From positions 34,742 through 98,741 of the IMG/VR virus record IMGVR_UViG_3300032268_001383: a stretch of 64,000 nt of DNA, one strand, 5' to 3'. The first letter of the stretch is position 1. Every line of letters begins with the position of its first letter. The stretch comes from a virus. Both the position numbers and the translations under genes were made by a program. This document shows positions 1-9,625 of this stretch, piece after piece. The notes below the pieces were generated by a model. The model searched no databases. It worked only from the letters and a program-made list of their open reading frames with translations, and was not told the DNA's origin.

Positions 1-372
1 TCTAAGGAATTGGAATTAGACAAAATAAGTAAAGGTTTATCTAATCAAGATTATTTCTTTTCAAGAAAAGAAGTAGATAAAACTTGGGAATTTGAATACT
101 TTGATATTTATGTTGAGAATATGCACTTTCAACAAGGTTACGTTATAGTTCCAATAGAAATTACCAGTGATGGATTTTTACATAGAATGTTTTTAGCTTA
201 TTCTCAAGATGAAGATATTTTCTATGGTTCAATGACTGGTGGAACCGGTATACAGAAAATTAAGAAGATGTTGGGTGAGTATAAGTTTGCATTTTTAGAA
301 GAAGCTACTTCTGAAATCGTGGATGAACTTTTACCCTCTGACTTTTGGGATGTCAGAGGATATTCTAATTAA
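1..372 (+). CDS. C-terminal part of an unknown protein (5' truncated)
   Basis: The reading frame is open from the first base of the window (S-K-E-L-E-L-D...) and ends at a TAA at 370-372, so the true start lies upstream. About 123 residues are visible. They are mixed alpha/beta and acidic, with no signal peptide, membrane segment or motif I recognise. The end overlaps by 4 nt the convergent ligase gene on the other strand. The function is unknown. Confidence 0.6.
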   Translation, partial: SKELELDKISKGLSNQDYFFSRKEVDKTWEFEYFDIYVENMHFQQGYVIVPIEITSDGFLHRMFLAYSQDEDIFYGSMTGGTGIQKIKKMLGEYKFAFLEEATSEIVDELLPSDFWDVRGYSN

Positions 373-1004
373 AATTTGTAATTTTTTGACTTTTTGCGAC
401 TCTTAATTTGGCTGTTTGTGTTGTTTGATTCGGTGGCACCTATCTCAAGTCTAGCATTTTTTCTTTTAAGTACTACACCTTCAAGTAAATCTACTTTAGT
501 CCATTTATCAAATAGTTCTTTAAAGTTTGAAAGATAAGATTTAACTCTATAAACATTTTGACTTACTCCGAAAAGGTATTCTTTTTCGGAATTTTTTTGT
601 CCGAAAAGTCTATCTAAAAGTTCAATTCTTTGTTGAAAGGTTTCTCCTACTAAATATTCTGAATTGTAGACTAGAATATCAAATATAATCAACTTGTGGT
701 TAAATGATTGATTATTCTCGTCTTTTTTATTTTTGTTGAGATATTCACCGTTCAATACCATCCAACCTTTACCAGAGTAAAGATTTAAGATTTCTGCTTC
801 GTTAATTTCTACATTGGTTAATCTACCACCGTGTCTATTATAGACATAACAACTTGTGCCATTCATAAAGATTACAGCATTTGAACCGTTTGATTTAGGT
901 TGACAAATCATAGAGTCATCATCCCAAGTATTTAGGTGTTTCGGATCGATAGCATTTTTGGGTCTTGGTGGAAAGATGTAGTAGAAATTGTTATAGTCTA
1001 TCAT
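369..1004 (-). CDS. Small ATP-dependent polynucleotide ligase (nucleotidyltransferase domain only)
   Basis: A 211-residue protein with the ordered motifs of the covalent nucleotidyltransferase superfamily (ATP-dependent DNA/RNA ligases). Motif I is K37-S-N-G40, with Lys37 the expected AMP-accepting residue. A motif Ia arginine lies near residue 57, NGEY near 85-88 is motif III, IIFDIL near 106-111 is IIIa, EGVVLK near 175-180 is motif IV, and a basic K-x-R-K-K near 201-205 is motif V. Such enzymes seal nicks in DNA or RNA through AMP-enzyme and AMP-polynucleotide intermediates. The protein is little more than the adenylation domain; no C-terminal OB-fold is visible. The KSNGSN form of motif I recalls Rnl2-type RNA ligases, so RNA repair is as plausible as DNA joining. 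It is encoded alone, with no adjacent kinase. Confidence 0.75.
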   Translation of the reverse strand: MIDYNNFYYIFPPRPKNAIDPKHLNTWDDDSMICQPKSNGSNAVIFMNGTSCYVYNRHGGRLTNVEINEAEILNLYSGKGWMVLNGEYLNKNKKDENNQSFNHKLIIFDILVYNSEYLVGETFQQRIELLDRLFGQKNSEKEYLFGVSQNVYRVKSYLSNFKELFDKWTKVDLLEGVVLKRKNARLEIGATESNNTNSQIKSRKKSKNYKF

Positions 1005-1057
1005 AGTTAGATTATTTATCTTACAAAGATAGTAAAAAAATTTCTAAATCAAAATTT

Positions 1058-3586
1058 TTATCCGAAAAATGTTGATGATGTTTCAAAAATAGGGTCTGTT
1101 GGTAGAGTTGCCCAATTATCTGTATTTGATAGTGTGGCTTTATACGAATATATCTTTTTACCACCTAATGAATTAATGTCGGTTGCATTTACGAATCCTA
1201 AATCTTGCGTGGCTGCTGGACTTAAATTAAGTAAAGCTTTACTTCCTGGTGTAGTTGACCTTAATAGAACTCTGGAGGCATTGGTTGCCGCGGTACACAA
1301 AAGTGCGGTATTGATTGTGTGAGTCTGTGTGGAGACTATTTGATGTGTTGCACCTGCTGATGTCAAACTCAAAGTCCCAACTGTAAATCCAGATGTGGCA
1401 AAAGTTGTACCAGTAGATAGTGATAACGTACCGGTTGCACTCAAAAGATTAGTTAGTGTTAATGTAACACCACCGGTTGATATATTATTCCAAGACATAC
1501 CATTTGTCGCCAAAGTAGTGTTTGCTCCAATATTTAGTGTTGAACCTGTGGTGGTAACAGTTCCTGCCGTGTATGTTAAAGTTCCGGTGTTATAATTTAC
1601 GGTTCCGGAAATTGTAATTGTGCCTGATGTGTTAATAGTTAGGTTATTTCTTAAGGCAAGACCGCCGCCACTCCAAGTACCTGTACCAGTTAAAAATAAA
1701 TTAGTTGTCCCTGTTACTACGTTACCGTTATTATTAGTAAAATTACCATTTATTGAAATCTGATTGGAATTTATAGTCATCGTAAACCCTATATTTGAAA
1801 AGGTCAGATTATTGACAACTAAGTTATTTGGAACATTAAAAGTACCACAGAAAACTACTAAATTTGCTGAATTCAAAACTAATTGTCCCGCACCAGAAAA
1901 AGAATTTGTGGTAACTGAACCACTGCCGAGAGTAAAAGTTCCGGTGGCTGTTAGATTATTTGTAAGTGTAATCGTTGTGTTGCCAGTTATTGTAATATTG
2001 TTCCAGCTAATTCCATTAGTAGAAAGAGTGGCTGCCGAAGTTATTGATAGTGTAGAACTTGTCGTAATGACTGTTCCGGCAGTATAAGTAAGAGTTCCGG
2101 TAGTATAAGTAAATGTACCAGAGACTGTGATAGTTCCTGCTGTGTTAATTGAAAAATTATTAGTTATACCTAAATTAGCAGTTACTGTTCCTGTACCAAC
2201 CATCACAATTGTCGTGGTACCAGTTATACCAGCTCCGCTTAATGTTATGCTTCCACTAATAGAAAGTGTATTACTTGTTAAGGTAAGGGTATTTCCACCA
2301 TTGGTAAAATTTCCACCTACGTTGAGATTGTTTCCAAGTGTAATTGTTATTACACCTCCACTTGTAGTTATATTGTTCCAACTCATCCCATTTGTAGTAA
2401 GAGTAGTCGATTGACTTATATTCAATGTAGAACCTGTGGTGGTAACAGTACCTGCAGTATAAGTAAGAGTTCCTGTATTGTAATATACATTCCCTGATAT
2501 TGTGAGTGTTCCAGCAGTATTGATGGTTAGATTATTTATGATTGTTGGTGTATTCGTAGCACTCCAAGTACCGGTTCCTGTTAAAACAAGATTTGTTGTA
2601 CCCAAACAAATTCCATTATTACTTGAACTCAAATTGCCAGTAATATTTATAGTATTTGAATTTAACGTAACATTACTTGCGCTATTAACCAATATTGCAT
2701 TCGTAACTGTTATATTGTTTGGTAGTGTAGTAGTGCCTGCACTTGCAATTAAGGGTCCAGTAGGATTAAAAGTAAAAGCTCCAGAAAAACTTAATGTACT
2801 GCTATGTGACAATGTCAACGTTCCTGCAATGTTTAAGTTAGAGGACATTGTTATTGTATACGTACTACCGCCCGTTGTAAAATTATTCCAAGCAAAAGTG
2901 TTTGTGTTAAAAGTAGTCGCAGCTGATACGTTTAGTGTTGAACCAGTTGTGACAACTGTGCCAGCAGTGTAAGTTAACGTTCCTGTGTTGTAGTAGACAT
3001 TTCCAGAAATAGTTAGAGTACCAGCAGTATTAATAGTCAAATTATTTCGTATAGCCCCAGTAGAACTATTAGACCAAGTACCTGTACCATTGAAAACTAA
3101 TGAAGTTGTCCCAGAGACAATTGCTGTGGTATTTGATGTTAAATTACCTCCAATATTAAGTGTATTACCATTTATGATAGTAGTCGTAGTTCCACCAAAA
3201 GTTACAGTTCCTGTATTCGTCCAGTTTGCAGATAATGTGTATGTAATAGATGTTCCAGTAAAAGTCAGAGTTCTGGACCAAGTAACACCACCTGAAGTAA
3301 GTGTAGCTGTTCCAACAAGATTTATCCCGCTTGCGCCAGCTTGTGTATAACCTCCTGTTCCAAGATTAATTGTCCCGCTTGTATTTATAACATTATTAAA
3401 AGTGATTGTGCCTGTATAAAGTGCAAAAGTAATACCTATTAGGTTAGCAGTAGATACGTTAACTACAAGGTTACCTGAGGCAGCTGTAAAATTCACATTA
3501 TCACCCGCTAACGGTACAACACCACCTATCCAAGTTGAGGTTGCATTCCAATTACCTCCAGCATTTGATACCGTTCTTGTTGCCAT
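1058..3586 (-). CDS. Thr/Ser/Asn/Gly-rich repetitive fibre or adhesin protein
   Basis: An 842-residue protein dominated by T, S, N, G and short hydrophobics. It is built from four or more imperfect modules of roughly 90-120 residues. A recognisable module core reads NLTINTAGTLTISG, then YNTGTLTYTAGTV, then a TTGSTLNI/LSITS segment and a GMSWNNI segment, and repeats near residues 180-240, 345-410, 480-540 and 675-740. The alternating pattern predicts a long beta-solenoid shaft, as in phage tail fibres and surface adhesins. The last ~60 residues are less repetitive and may be the tip or trimerisation part. The start ATG overlaps the stop of the upstream 89-residue gene (TAATG), so the two are translationally coupled. 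Host binding is inferred from composition and neighbours, not shown. Confidence 0.7.
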   Translation of the reverse strand: MATRTVSNAGGNWNATSTWIGGVVPLAGDNVNFTAASGNLVVNVSTANLIGITFALYTGTITFNNVINTSGTINLGTGGYTQAGASGINLVGTATLTSGGVTWSRTLTFTGTSITYTLSANWTNTGTVTFGGTTTTIINGNTLNIGGNLTSNTTAIVSGTTSLVFNGTGTWSNSSTGAIRNNLTINTAGTLTISGNVYYNTGTLTYTAGTVVTTGSTLNVSAATTFNTNTFAWNNFTTGGSTYTITMSSNLNIAGTLTLSHSSTLSFSGAFTFNPTGPLIASAGTTTLPNNITVTNAILVNSASNVTLNSNTINITGNLSSSNNGICLGTTNLVLTGTGTWSATNTPTIINNLTINTAGTLTISGNVYYNTGTLTYTAGTVTTTGSTLNISQSTTLTTNGMSWNNITTSGGVITITLGNNLNVGGNFTNGGNTLTLTSNTLSISGSITLSGAGITGTTTIVMVGTGTVTANLGITNNFSINTAGTITVSGTFTYTTGTLTYTAGTVITTSSTLSITSAATLSTNGISWNNITITGNTTITLTNNLTATGTFTLGSGSVTTNSFSGAGQLVLNSANLVVFCGTFNVPNNLVVNNLTFSNIGFTMTINSNQISINGNFTNNNGNVVTGTTNLFLTGTGTWSGGGLALRNNLTINTSGTITISGTVNYNTGTLTYTAGTVTTTGSTLNIGANTTLATNGMSWNNISTGGVTLTLTNLLSATGTLSLSTGTTFATSGFTVGTLSLTSAGATHQIVSTQTHTINTALLCTAATNASRVLLRSTTPGSKALLNLSPAATQDLGFVNATDINSLGGKKIYSYKATLSNTDNWATLPTDPIFETSSTFFG

Positions 3587-3855
3587 TAATCACCTAATCC
3601 TAATTTTCTTTGCTCTGTAACCGCTCTGTTGGAAATACCTAATTCGATATCAGCATTAGACTGAGGGTTAAAGTGCGCGATATCAACAATGTGTAAACCA
3701 TATCCTGAAAGATCATATTCTACCTTAGTTTTTACAGTTTTAGTAGTCCAGTTTACTTCTGTGTCAGGGATTTCATTTCCGTTTTCATCATATTGGAATA
3801 TAGTGTGATTATTAGTTATTTCTTCTGTTTCTAAAATTTGATAAGTGTATGACAT
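3586..3855 (-). CDS. Small protein in the fibre cluster
   Basis: An 89-residue, beta-rich, charged protein with no signal peptide or membrane segment. Its first residues (MSYTY) match those of the 407-residue protein at 5014-6237, hinting at a common attachment segment. Its stop overlaps the next start by one base (TAATG). It may be a fibre-associated adaptor or chaperone, judging only from position and co-transcription with the fibre genes. Confidence 0.55.
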   Translation of the reverse strand: MSYTYQILETEEITNNHTIFQYDENGNEIPDTEVNWTTKTVKTKVEYDLSGYGLHIVDIAHFNPQSNADIELGISNRAVTEQRKLGLGD

Positions 3856-3872
3856 ACTTGATTAATCTTTTT

Positions 3873-4985
3873 TTATATTATATAACATTTTATAGATAAA
3901 GTTACTTTTTGAATACCACTACAAGAATCTACATTGAATCTAATAAATTCATTTTCAGAGACTGATGTTGTCCAAGAAGATAAAGCCAAATCTTGATTTT
4001 TACTTTGAGTAGCCAATGTCGGTCTTTCTGTTCCTGTAATACTATTAGAGGCAGATGGTGGGTAATTAGCATAAGTATTTTTCCAAACATCTATTACAAT
4101 ACTTCCTGTTTGAGGACTAAATAGGGTCCAAGAATCAATTGTAAGATTATATGGAATAAAAACATCACCTTTTACACCTGTTGTGATATCACTACCTGCC
4201 CCATCTAATGATATACCAATTGTTCTTATTAGTGAAGAAGTAGAACCTGGACCAGCCGGTCCAGTTGCACCTTGTGGTCCAGTCGCGCCCTGTGGACCTG
4301 GTATTCCTGTGCTAATAGGTATAAATATTAAATCTTCATCATTAGAAAAGGTGTACCCACCCCCTTGATATGAAACCGGAAATTCCCAATAGAAATTCGG
4401 ACTCGACCCAAATTGAGAAGGTGTTGATGATACTAACCAATCTTGGTAGTAATTAGATATAGTGGAGTTTTGTATAATTATCGAATCGTTGATAGAAATA
4501 AAAGACAAAAATAAATCAATGTCAATATTGTCCTGAGTTGTCATATTAACAAAAATAGAAGTTGAGCTCGATTGTGTAACATTGTTCCAACTTAAATATC
4601 CAGAACCTGGGTCACCACTATATATTGTTGTGTTTGCCTTATAATCATAAAAACTCAGTGATCTACCGTTAGATCCAGCAGGACCTGTTGGTCCAGCAGG
4701 ACCTGTTACCCCTATTGAGCCTATTGGACCCGTTGGACCTGTTGGGCCATTGGCACCTGTGGCACCTTGTGGTCCTGTCAACCCTATCGACCCAGTGGGT
4801 CCAGCAGGTCCTGTTGCCCCCTGAGATCCAGTCAACCCAGTATCACCAATTTGTCCTTGTGGTCCGATTGGATTAACATTTCCTAAAGTTTCCCAAGCAT
4901 AACCATTCCATTTCCAAGAATCACCTGATGTTGGATTTGTATAAACTTGACTAAAAGTCGGATTTATTGGAAATATTATTGGCAT
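3873..4985 (-). CDS. Collagen-like tail fibre protein
   Basis: A 370-residue protein. The N-terminal ~35 residues contain a short W-containing segment ([12 protein letters not shown]) typical of phage and Bacteroidetes fibre starts. Residues ~40-105 are an almost unbroken Gly-X-Y tract ([17 protein letters not shown]), and a second short tract lies near 225-250. A globular C-terminal domain of ~120 residues follows. Gly-X-Y tracts in phage fibres form collagen-like triple helices that act as trimeric shafts. The gene lies between other fibre genes on the minus strand, 28 nt from its upstream neighbour. The receptor-binding part is probably the C-terminal domain (inference). Confidence 0.75.
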   Translation of the reverse strand: MPIIFPINPTFSQVYTNPTSGDSWKWNGYAWETLGNVNPIGPQGQIGDTGLTGSQGATGPAGPTGSIGLTGPQGATGANGPTGPTGPIGSIGVTGPAGPTGPAGSNGRSLSFYDYKANTTIYSGDPGSGYLSWNNVTQSSSTSIFVNMTTQDNIDIDLFLSFISINDSIIIQNSTISNYYQDWLVSSTPSQFGSSPNFYWEFPVSYQGGGYTFSNDEDLIFIPISTGIPGPQGATGPQGATGPAGPGSTSSLIRTIGISLDGAGSDITTGVKGDVFIPYNLTIDSWTLFSPQTGSIVIDVWKNTYANYPPSASNSITGTERPTLATQSKNQDLALSSWTTSVSENEFIRFNVDSCSGIQKVTLSIKCYII

Positions 4986-5013
4986 ATTATTCGTAATAAC
5001 TTAAATTTATATC

Positions 5014-6237
5014 TTATCTACTTATTTCTTCCCAGTCTAATGATGCAACAACCGTATCATTAGAACTATCAGAAGCAATTATTAAGGTAAGTTCAAACGG
5101 TGTTGATGTCAATCCGTTTCTTTCTAATTGAAACTTGAAAAGTGCCTCTTTTAAAATGTCAACTTGACTTGATGATAGATTTGTTGAGCTAAAAAACCCA
5201 CTTGCAAGTATTCTACCACCCGCAAAAGTAGCACCTGTAATATTGTATTCTACTGAAGAATTTGTTCCAGCGCTCACCCAACTACCCCCTGTTGTAGTAC
5301 CTGTTGCTACCATTTGCCAATTAAAATTACCCGTACTGATTGGCAAAATAGATAGAGCAGTTAGAATTACTATACCGTCGAGTCTTGTAGCTGTTAAGCG
5401 TAAACTTATTACCGGATAAAACGTTCCGGCTGTTCCTAATGTTCTTGGAGAATTAATAGGAATACCGATTGCTTGTTGTAGTCCATTAAGTTCATATCCA
5501 CCTTCCGATAATACAGATGAACATATCTGCTTTAAGGTACTTGCTCCACTCGTATCAGACGTATTTGTTATTTCATATCGTAATGGTAATGATGCTGTTG
5601 TGATATAAGTACTTGCGATAATATTAGCATGGTGAAACTTATGACAAACATAAAAATTTCCATTTATAACAAACCCAATTCTAACTGTTCCAAGACCTAA
5701 CCACTCAATATCCATAAATAAGATTTGAGCTTTTGTAATATCTAGTACTATGCCAGAAGGCCCGGTGCCATTCATAGTGTCAACATTCCATGATGATTGA
5801 TTTACTAGAGATTCAGTAACTACTCCAGTAACTAAACTTCTTTCAACAAAGCTAAGAGTAGAGTTGTCCAATTGAATATATAAACCATTTTCTGCCCCAT
5901 AATATCCAACCCTTTGTCTAAGACCAGTCTTAGCAGGGCTCATTACAAATGTGTTCAAGTTCAGTAAGCTTTTACCAGGCTGATATGAAAAAACCTTAGT
6001 AGTCTCTCTAATAATCTGAGAACCTGAAGCAGCAGTTACATTTAAGTCAACTAAGCCTTGAGTCAAATTAAATGTGGCGGTAGCTCCAGTTGCATCACTT
6101 GTTGACCATAATCCGTTATCTGCAAATCTATGACTTGAATCAAATAGAGTAAAGGGGTTACTAACTCGTAGTCTACCAAAAGCATCGAAATTTGGTGTGT
6201 TAGCAAATTTTATTTCATCTGTGTAAGTATATGACAT
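5014..6237 (-). CDS. Virion structural/appendage protein with DAFGRLRVSNPFTLFDS motif
   Basis: A 407-residue protein starting MSYTYTDEIKFANTPNFDAF and carrying DAFGRLRVSNPFTLFDS near residues 18-34. From memory this motif recurs near the N-terminus of structural proteins in many tailed phages, where it precedes a beta-rich jelly-roll-like body. The rest is beta-rich with no transmembrane segment or catalytic motif. It sits between two collagen-like fibre genes, 7 nt downstream of one, so a role in a tail or neck appendage is likely. The exact structural position is unknown. Confidence 0.6.
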   Translation of the reverse strand: MSYTYTDEIKFANTPNFDAFGRLRVSNPFTLFDSSHRFADNGLWSTSDATGATATFNLTQGLVDLNVTAASGSQIIRETTKVFSYQPGKSLLNLNTFVMSPAKTGLRQRVGYYGAENGLYIQLDNSTLSFVERSLVTGVVTESLVNQSSWNVDTMNGTGPSGIVLDITKAQILFMDIEWLGLGTVRIGFVINGNFYVCHKFHHANIIASTYITTASLPLRYEITNTSDTSGASTLKQICSSVLSEGGYELNGLQQAIGIPINSPRTLGTAGTFYPVISLRLTATRLDGIVILTALSILPISTGNFNWQMVATGTTTGGSWVSAGTNSSVEYNITGATFAGGRILASGFFSSTNLSSSQVDILKEALFKFQLERNGLTSTPFELTLIIASDSSNDTVVASLDWEEISR

Positions 6238-6244
6238 AATTTAT

Positions 6245-7102
6245 TTATATTGTTTTCCATAGTCCATTCCTAAAAAGAAAGGTAAGTGACATATTATTTA
6301 TTTTCATCAAAATATCAGAATATCCATTAATTGATTGTGTGCCACCTGGATAAACCCTAATACCCCTATTAAAATTAGAAATTCCACCTACTTCATCAGC
6401 AATAGTTATAATTTTTCCGTTATCAAGTGAAGCAGTACCAAGTGGTAGGTAAACTTCACAAATACCTCCTGTATATATTACGCCATAGTATTCATATTCA
6501 AAATCTGTTGAAAAAGAAGCTGAATTAATTCCTGTCGTAGTATAAGGTATATTATTTATCTGAGTAGGTTGAAACCAATTTGAACTTGTACCGTCACTTA
6601 TCCAAACATATTCATAACCTGTTTCTGAATGAATCCATCTGGCTCCAATGTTAGAAGCAGTCGGAACAATCGACTGAAAATAAAACTCACCAAAACCTGT
6701 TGCACCTGCCGGACCCGTAGAGCCTGTCGGTCCTGTGGATCCTGTCGGTCCTGATGGACCTGTTGGTCCTATTCCAAATATTGATGAAGTCCAAGAAGCC
6801 ACACCATTAGAATCACTAACTAAATAAAAACCATCCTGTTGAGAACCATCTGTTAATTGTAAACCACCATTTATTACTAAAACACCGTTCTGAAAAGTTA
6901 AATCAGGTACCGTTGTTAATCCAGAAGTTGTGCCATCTGAAATAATCAATTTATTGAGTAGTGGATTATTTACGATTGCACCACCAGTAATATTGATTAA
7001 ATTTCCATTACCATCATAAAATTTCCCATTAACATATTGAACCAATCTTGGATATAGCTCTGGTACAGACTGTTCAATTTTTAGGGGATTATATCTAGCC
7101 AC
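6245..7102 (-). CDS. Collagen-repeat fibre protein, first gene of the minus-strand fibre operon
   Basis: A 285-residue protein with an N-terminal ~110-residue domain, a Gly-X-Y tract near residues 112-137 (GPTGPSGPTGSTGPTGSTG) and a C-terminal beta-rich domain of ~145 residues. The architecture is a trimeric fibre with a short collagen-like hinge. The start codon is GTG (MARYNPLKIEQ), chosen because no ATG lies in frame upstream. A TTAATATATA box ends 24 nt upstream on the same strand. The following fibre genes run in the same direction with gaps of 7-30 nt or overlaps, so one transcript probably covers them down to 1058. Confidence 0.7.
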   Translation of the reverse strand: MARYNPLKIEQSVPELYPRLVQYVNGKFYDGNGNLINITGGAIVNNPLLNKLIISDGTTSGLTTVPDLTFQNGVLVINGGLQLTDGSQQDGFYLVSDSNGVASWTSSIFGIGPTGPSGPTGSTGPTGSTGPAGATGFGEFYFQSIVPTASNIGARWIHSETGYEYVWISDGTSSNWFQPTQINNIPYTTTGINSASFSTDFEYEYYGVIYTGGICEVYLPLGTASLDNGKIITIADEVGGISNFNRGIRVYPGGTQSINGYSDILMKINNMSLTFLFRNGLWKTI

Positions 7103-7125
7103 CTTTAACTTTTAGTATTTATTTT

Positions 7126-7135
7126 TATATATTAA
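7126..7135 (-). promoter_or_regulatory. Candidate phage promoter box (TTAATATATA) for the fibre operon
   Basis: On the minus strand the sequence reads TTTTTTAATATATAAAAA, 24 nt before the GTG start of the 285-residue fibre gene. The same box precedes genes throughout the window on both strands. By analogy with the T4 late promoter (TATAAATA) it is a candidate phage-specific promoter. Confidence 0.5.
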
Positions 7136-7153
7136 AAAAGACAATTTTAGAAT

Positions 7154-7651
7154 ATGAAAAAAAGGGAAATAAAAAAATTGGCAAAAAAGATATTTGGTCA
7201 TGCAAAAGAATTTGAAAGAAAAAAATATAATTCGGAAGAGTGTTCTATAAAAGAAATTTCGGAATCAATAGAATACTGCCCATATGACGAAAAAATATCT
7301 GAAAAGTTTTTCAAATTTGTAACCAATCTTGTCAAAGTTAAAGATAAGTTGAGTATTGACTATTATAGAGAAGGAATTAACATCTTCTGTGACTTAAACA
7401 GATATAAAAGTAATAAATACACAACTGAGTCTAATTTTGAAATTAGGATAGACAAAGAAGGATTCAGACTCAGAAGAGATTACGGTAGTTATCTTAGTTT
7501 TACTGATATTACTTTCTTAGAGAAAATAAAACCTGTTATTAAAGAAAAAAATGAATTAGTCTCAAGAGAAAAAATAGTCGAGACAGTTGATGACTTGACA
7601 ATCGAGTTGGGACTGAGTCGAGAAAATAATTTAGATGAAATTTTAGCATAA
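7154..7651 (+). CDS. Unknown basic protein upstream of the gp46-like gene
   Basis: A 165-residue, Lys- and Glu-rich soluble protein with no recognised motif. It begins MKKREIKKLAKKIFGHAKEF and is the first gene of the plus-strand operon that continues through the gp46-like ATPase to bS21 and DnaJ. The stop is 2 nt before the ATPase start, implying translational coupling. A role in recombination or replication is possible from position only. Confidence 0.55.
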   Translation: MKKREIKKLAKKIFGHAKEFERKKYNSEECSIKEISESIEYCPYDEKISEKFFKFVTNLVKVKDKLSIDYYREGINIFCDLNRYKSNKYTTESNFEIRIDKEGFRLRRDYGSYLSFTDITFLEKIKPVIKEKNELVSREKIVETVDDLTIELGLSRENNLDEILA

Positions 7652-7653
7652 AT

Positions 7654-9369
7654 ATGTATATAAAAGAAATAAAAATTAAGAACTTCAAATCATTTGGAAA
7701 TTCAGAACAAACATTAAAATTGAGTACCGAAAAGGGTGAATTGATACTACTATCGGGAAGTAACGGAAATGGAAAAAGCTCTTTAATGAATTCTGTGGAT
7801 TTTTCACTTTATGGCAAATGTAAGGGTAATAAGAAAAAATGGGCAACACAATCAACTCTACCAAATAGAATTAATGGTGGTGATCTTTCAGTTCATATCA
7901 AATTCGAATCCGGTGGAACTGAAGTGGAAGTTATCAGGGGAATCAGTCCGAACTTTTTGAAGCTTTATGAAAATGGTGTAGAAAATGATAGAGCAGGAAA
8001 GGCAAATATAGACGAAAAAATAGAAAACTATATTGGAATGGATTTAGAAACTTTTAAATCCTTTATTTCACTAAGTATCAATGACTTCAAAAACTTTATT
8101 TCTCTATCCAATGAAGAAAAACAACTCTTATTAGATAAATTGTTTAATCTCGAAGTAATTAATATCTTAAATCAAATTTTGAAAGATTTAAATAAAAATA
8201 ATAAACTACAATTAACTAAATACGATTCCGAGATTTCTACTTTAGAGGAATCAATTCAATCTATTAAAGCAAGTATTCAAAAGGCAGTCGAGAAAGAAAA
8301 GTTAAACATTCAACTTGAAATTGATGAGATTAAAGTGCAAATGACTTCTAAAAAGGAAGAATTTTTATCTTTGAAAGAAAAAGTAGAAAAGATAAAGCAA
8401 AAAGAATTGGAATTAAAGACTGAAAGTGATAGGGAAAGAGAACAATATATTACTCTTAATTCTGAAATAAAGTCTGCTCAAAAAGATATAGATCTTTATG
8501 ATTCTGGTAAATGCCCAACTTGTGCAACAGATTTCAATACAAATCATTTTATTTCACTAAAAGATACCCTAGTAGAAAAGAAGGGGGGTTTAGAATCAAT
8601 TAGAGCTGAAATTGAATCTAATATGAAATTGATTAGAGAAAGGCAAACTAAACTTCAAACTTTATCTGATTCAACTACAAAATCTTTTAATGATATAAAT
8701 TACTTACTTAAAAACTATAAAGGTCAAATCGATAAATTAGAATCACAAAGAGAAAGAGAAAAAGGTGAATCAAATTCTAATGTAGTTGAGTTTGAAAATA
8801 CTATAAATGAGTTAAATATTAGAAAAGAAAGGGGAATAGAGCATCAAACACTATGTAGAGAAAAAGAGTCCTATTATAAAGAGTTGTCTAAAATATTTGG
8901 TGAGGATGGTGTTAAAAGGAGTATTATTGCTGGAATCATTAAACCAATTAATCATTTCATCAGTGGTAATATCTCTAAGATGAATTTACCTTTTCAGGTA
9001 GAATTGGACGAAACATTTACTGCACAAATAAAACAATTTGGGATGCCGATTGAGCAGGATTCGCTTTCTACTGGTGAGACAAAATTAATAAATCTTTCTA
9101 TATTGACTGCTTATTTGAAGTTAATTAGAACTAAAAAGAATATAAATATTCTTTTTTTGGATGAGGTATTTTCTTCTATTGACATTGAAAATATCGAAAA
9201 AATATTAAACTTATTGAAATCTTTTGCTAATGAATATAAGATAAATATATTTGTAGTACATCACGCTATGATGAATGAAGAATTATTCGATAGAATTTTA
9301 AGAATAGATAAGAATGTATTTACGGAAATTATTGAGGTTGAATTAGAGAAACAAATGGGTAATGTCTAA
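7654..9369 (+). CDS. 46: gp46/SbcC/Rad50-like recombination ATPase
   Basis: A 571-residue SMC-like ATPase. The Walker A motif GSNGNGKSS is at residues ~35-43. Long coiled coils (~180-280 and ~300-400) flank a zinc-hook CPTC at residues 287-290. The ABC signature LSTGETKL is near 470, and Walker B LFLDEVFSS is near 500 with a switch His (VHHAMM) after it. Its length is close to T4 gp46 (560 residues). With a gp47/SbcD-type nuclease this family resects DNA ends for recombination-dependent replication and degrades host DNA. No gp47-like gene lies in the window; it would have to be elsewhere. The end overlaps the next gene by 8 nt. Confidence 0.88.
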   Translation: MYIKEIKIKNFKSFGNSEQTLKLSTEKGELILLSGSNGNGKSSLMNSVDFSLYGKCKGNKKKWATQSTLPNRINGGDLSVHIKFESGGTEVEVIRGISPNFLKLYENGVENDRAGKANIDEKIENYIGMDLETFKSFISLSINDFKNFISLSNEEKQLLLDKLFNLEVINILNQILKDLNKNNKLQLTKYDSEISTLEESIQSIKASIQKAVEKEKLNIQLEIDEIKVQMTSKKEEFLSLKEKVEKIKQKELELKTESDREREQYITLNSEIKSAQKDIDLYDSGKCPTCATDFNTNHFISLKDTLVEKKGGLESIRAEIESNMKLIRERQTKLQTLSDSTTKSFNDINYLLKNYKGQIDKLESQREREKGESNSNVVEFENTINELNIRKERGIEHQTLCREKESYYKELSKIFGEDGVKRSIIAGIIKPINHFISGNISKMNLPFQVELDETFTAQIKQFGMPIEQDSLSTGETKLINLSILTAYLKLIRTKKNINILFLDEVFSSIDIENIEKILNLLKSFANEYKINIFVVHHAMMNEELFDRILRIDKNVFTEIIEVELEKQMGNV

Positions 9370-9625
9370 AAAAATAAAAAGGCTTGATACTATTGATGAA
9401 GTTTTAGATTTCATAAATGAAGTGTCGATTGAGGTAGTCCAAAATTGGGCTCAAATTTCAGTAATATTAATTCAACTTGCTAAACATAATAGGATAGACG
9501 AATGGATGGACTGTAGAAAAAAATTAAAAGAAATATATATCGAATATCCAGAATTATCTAAAATTAGAATTTTTTACGCAAAAGAAATTCTTAGAGAAAT
9601 AAAATTAAAAAAAATATTAGTATGA
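9362..9625 (+). CDS. Small helical protein of unknown function
   Basis: An 87-residue, all-helical, basic protein that overlaps the end of the gp46-like gene by 8 nt and the next gene by 4 nt (ATGA). It has no membrane segment or known motif. The tight overlaps show it is translated as part of the operon. Confidence 0.5.
   Translation: MSKKIKRLDTIDEVLDFINEVSIEVVQNWAQISVILIQLAKHNRIDEWMDCRKKLKEIYIEYPELSKIRIFYAKEILREIKLKKILV

Noticed and set aside
1134-3350. A series of plus-strand open frames antisense to the 842-residue fibre gene
   Set aside because: They are Val/Pro/Leu-rich mirror images of the Thr/Asn/Gly-rich minus-strand repeats; no promoter box or plausible starts. The minus frame is long and uninterrupted.
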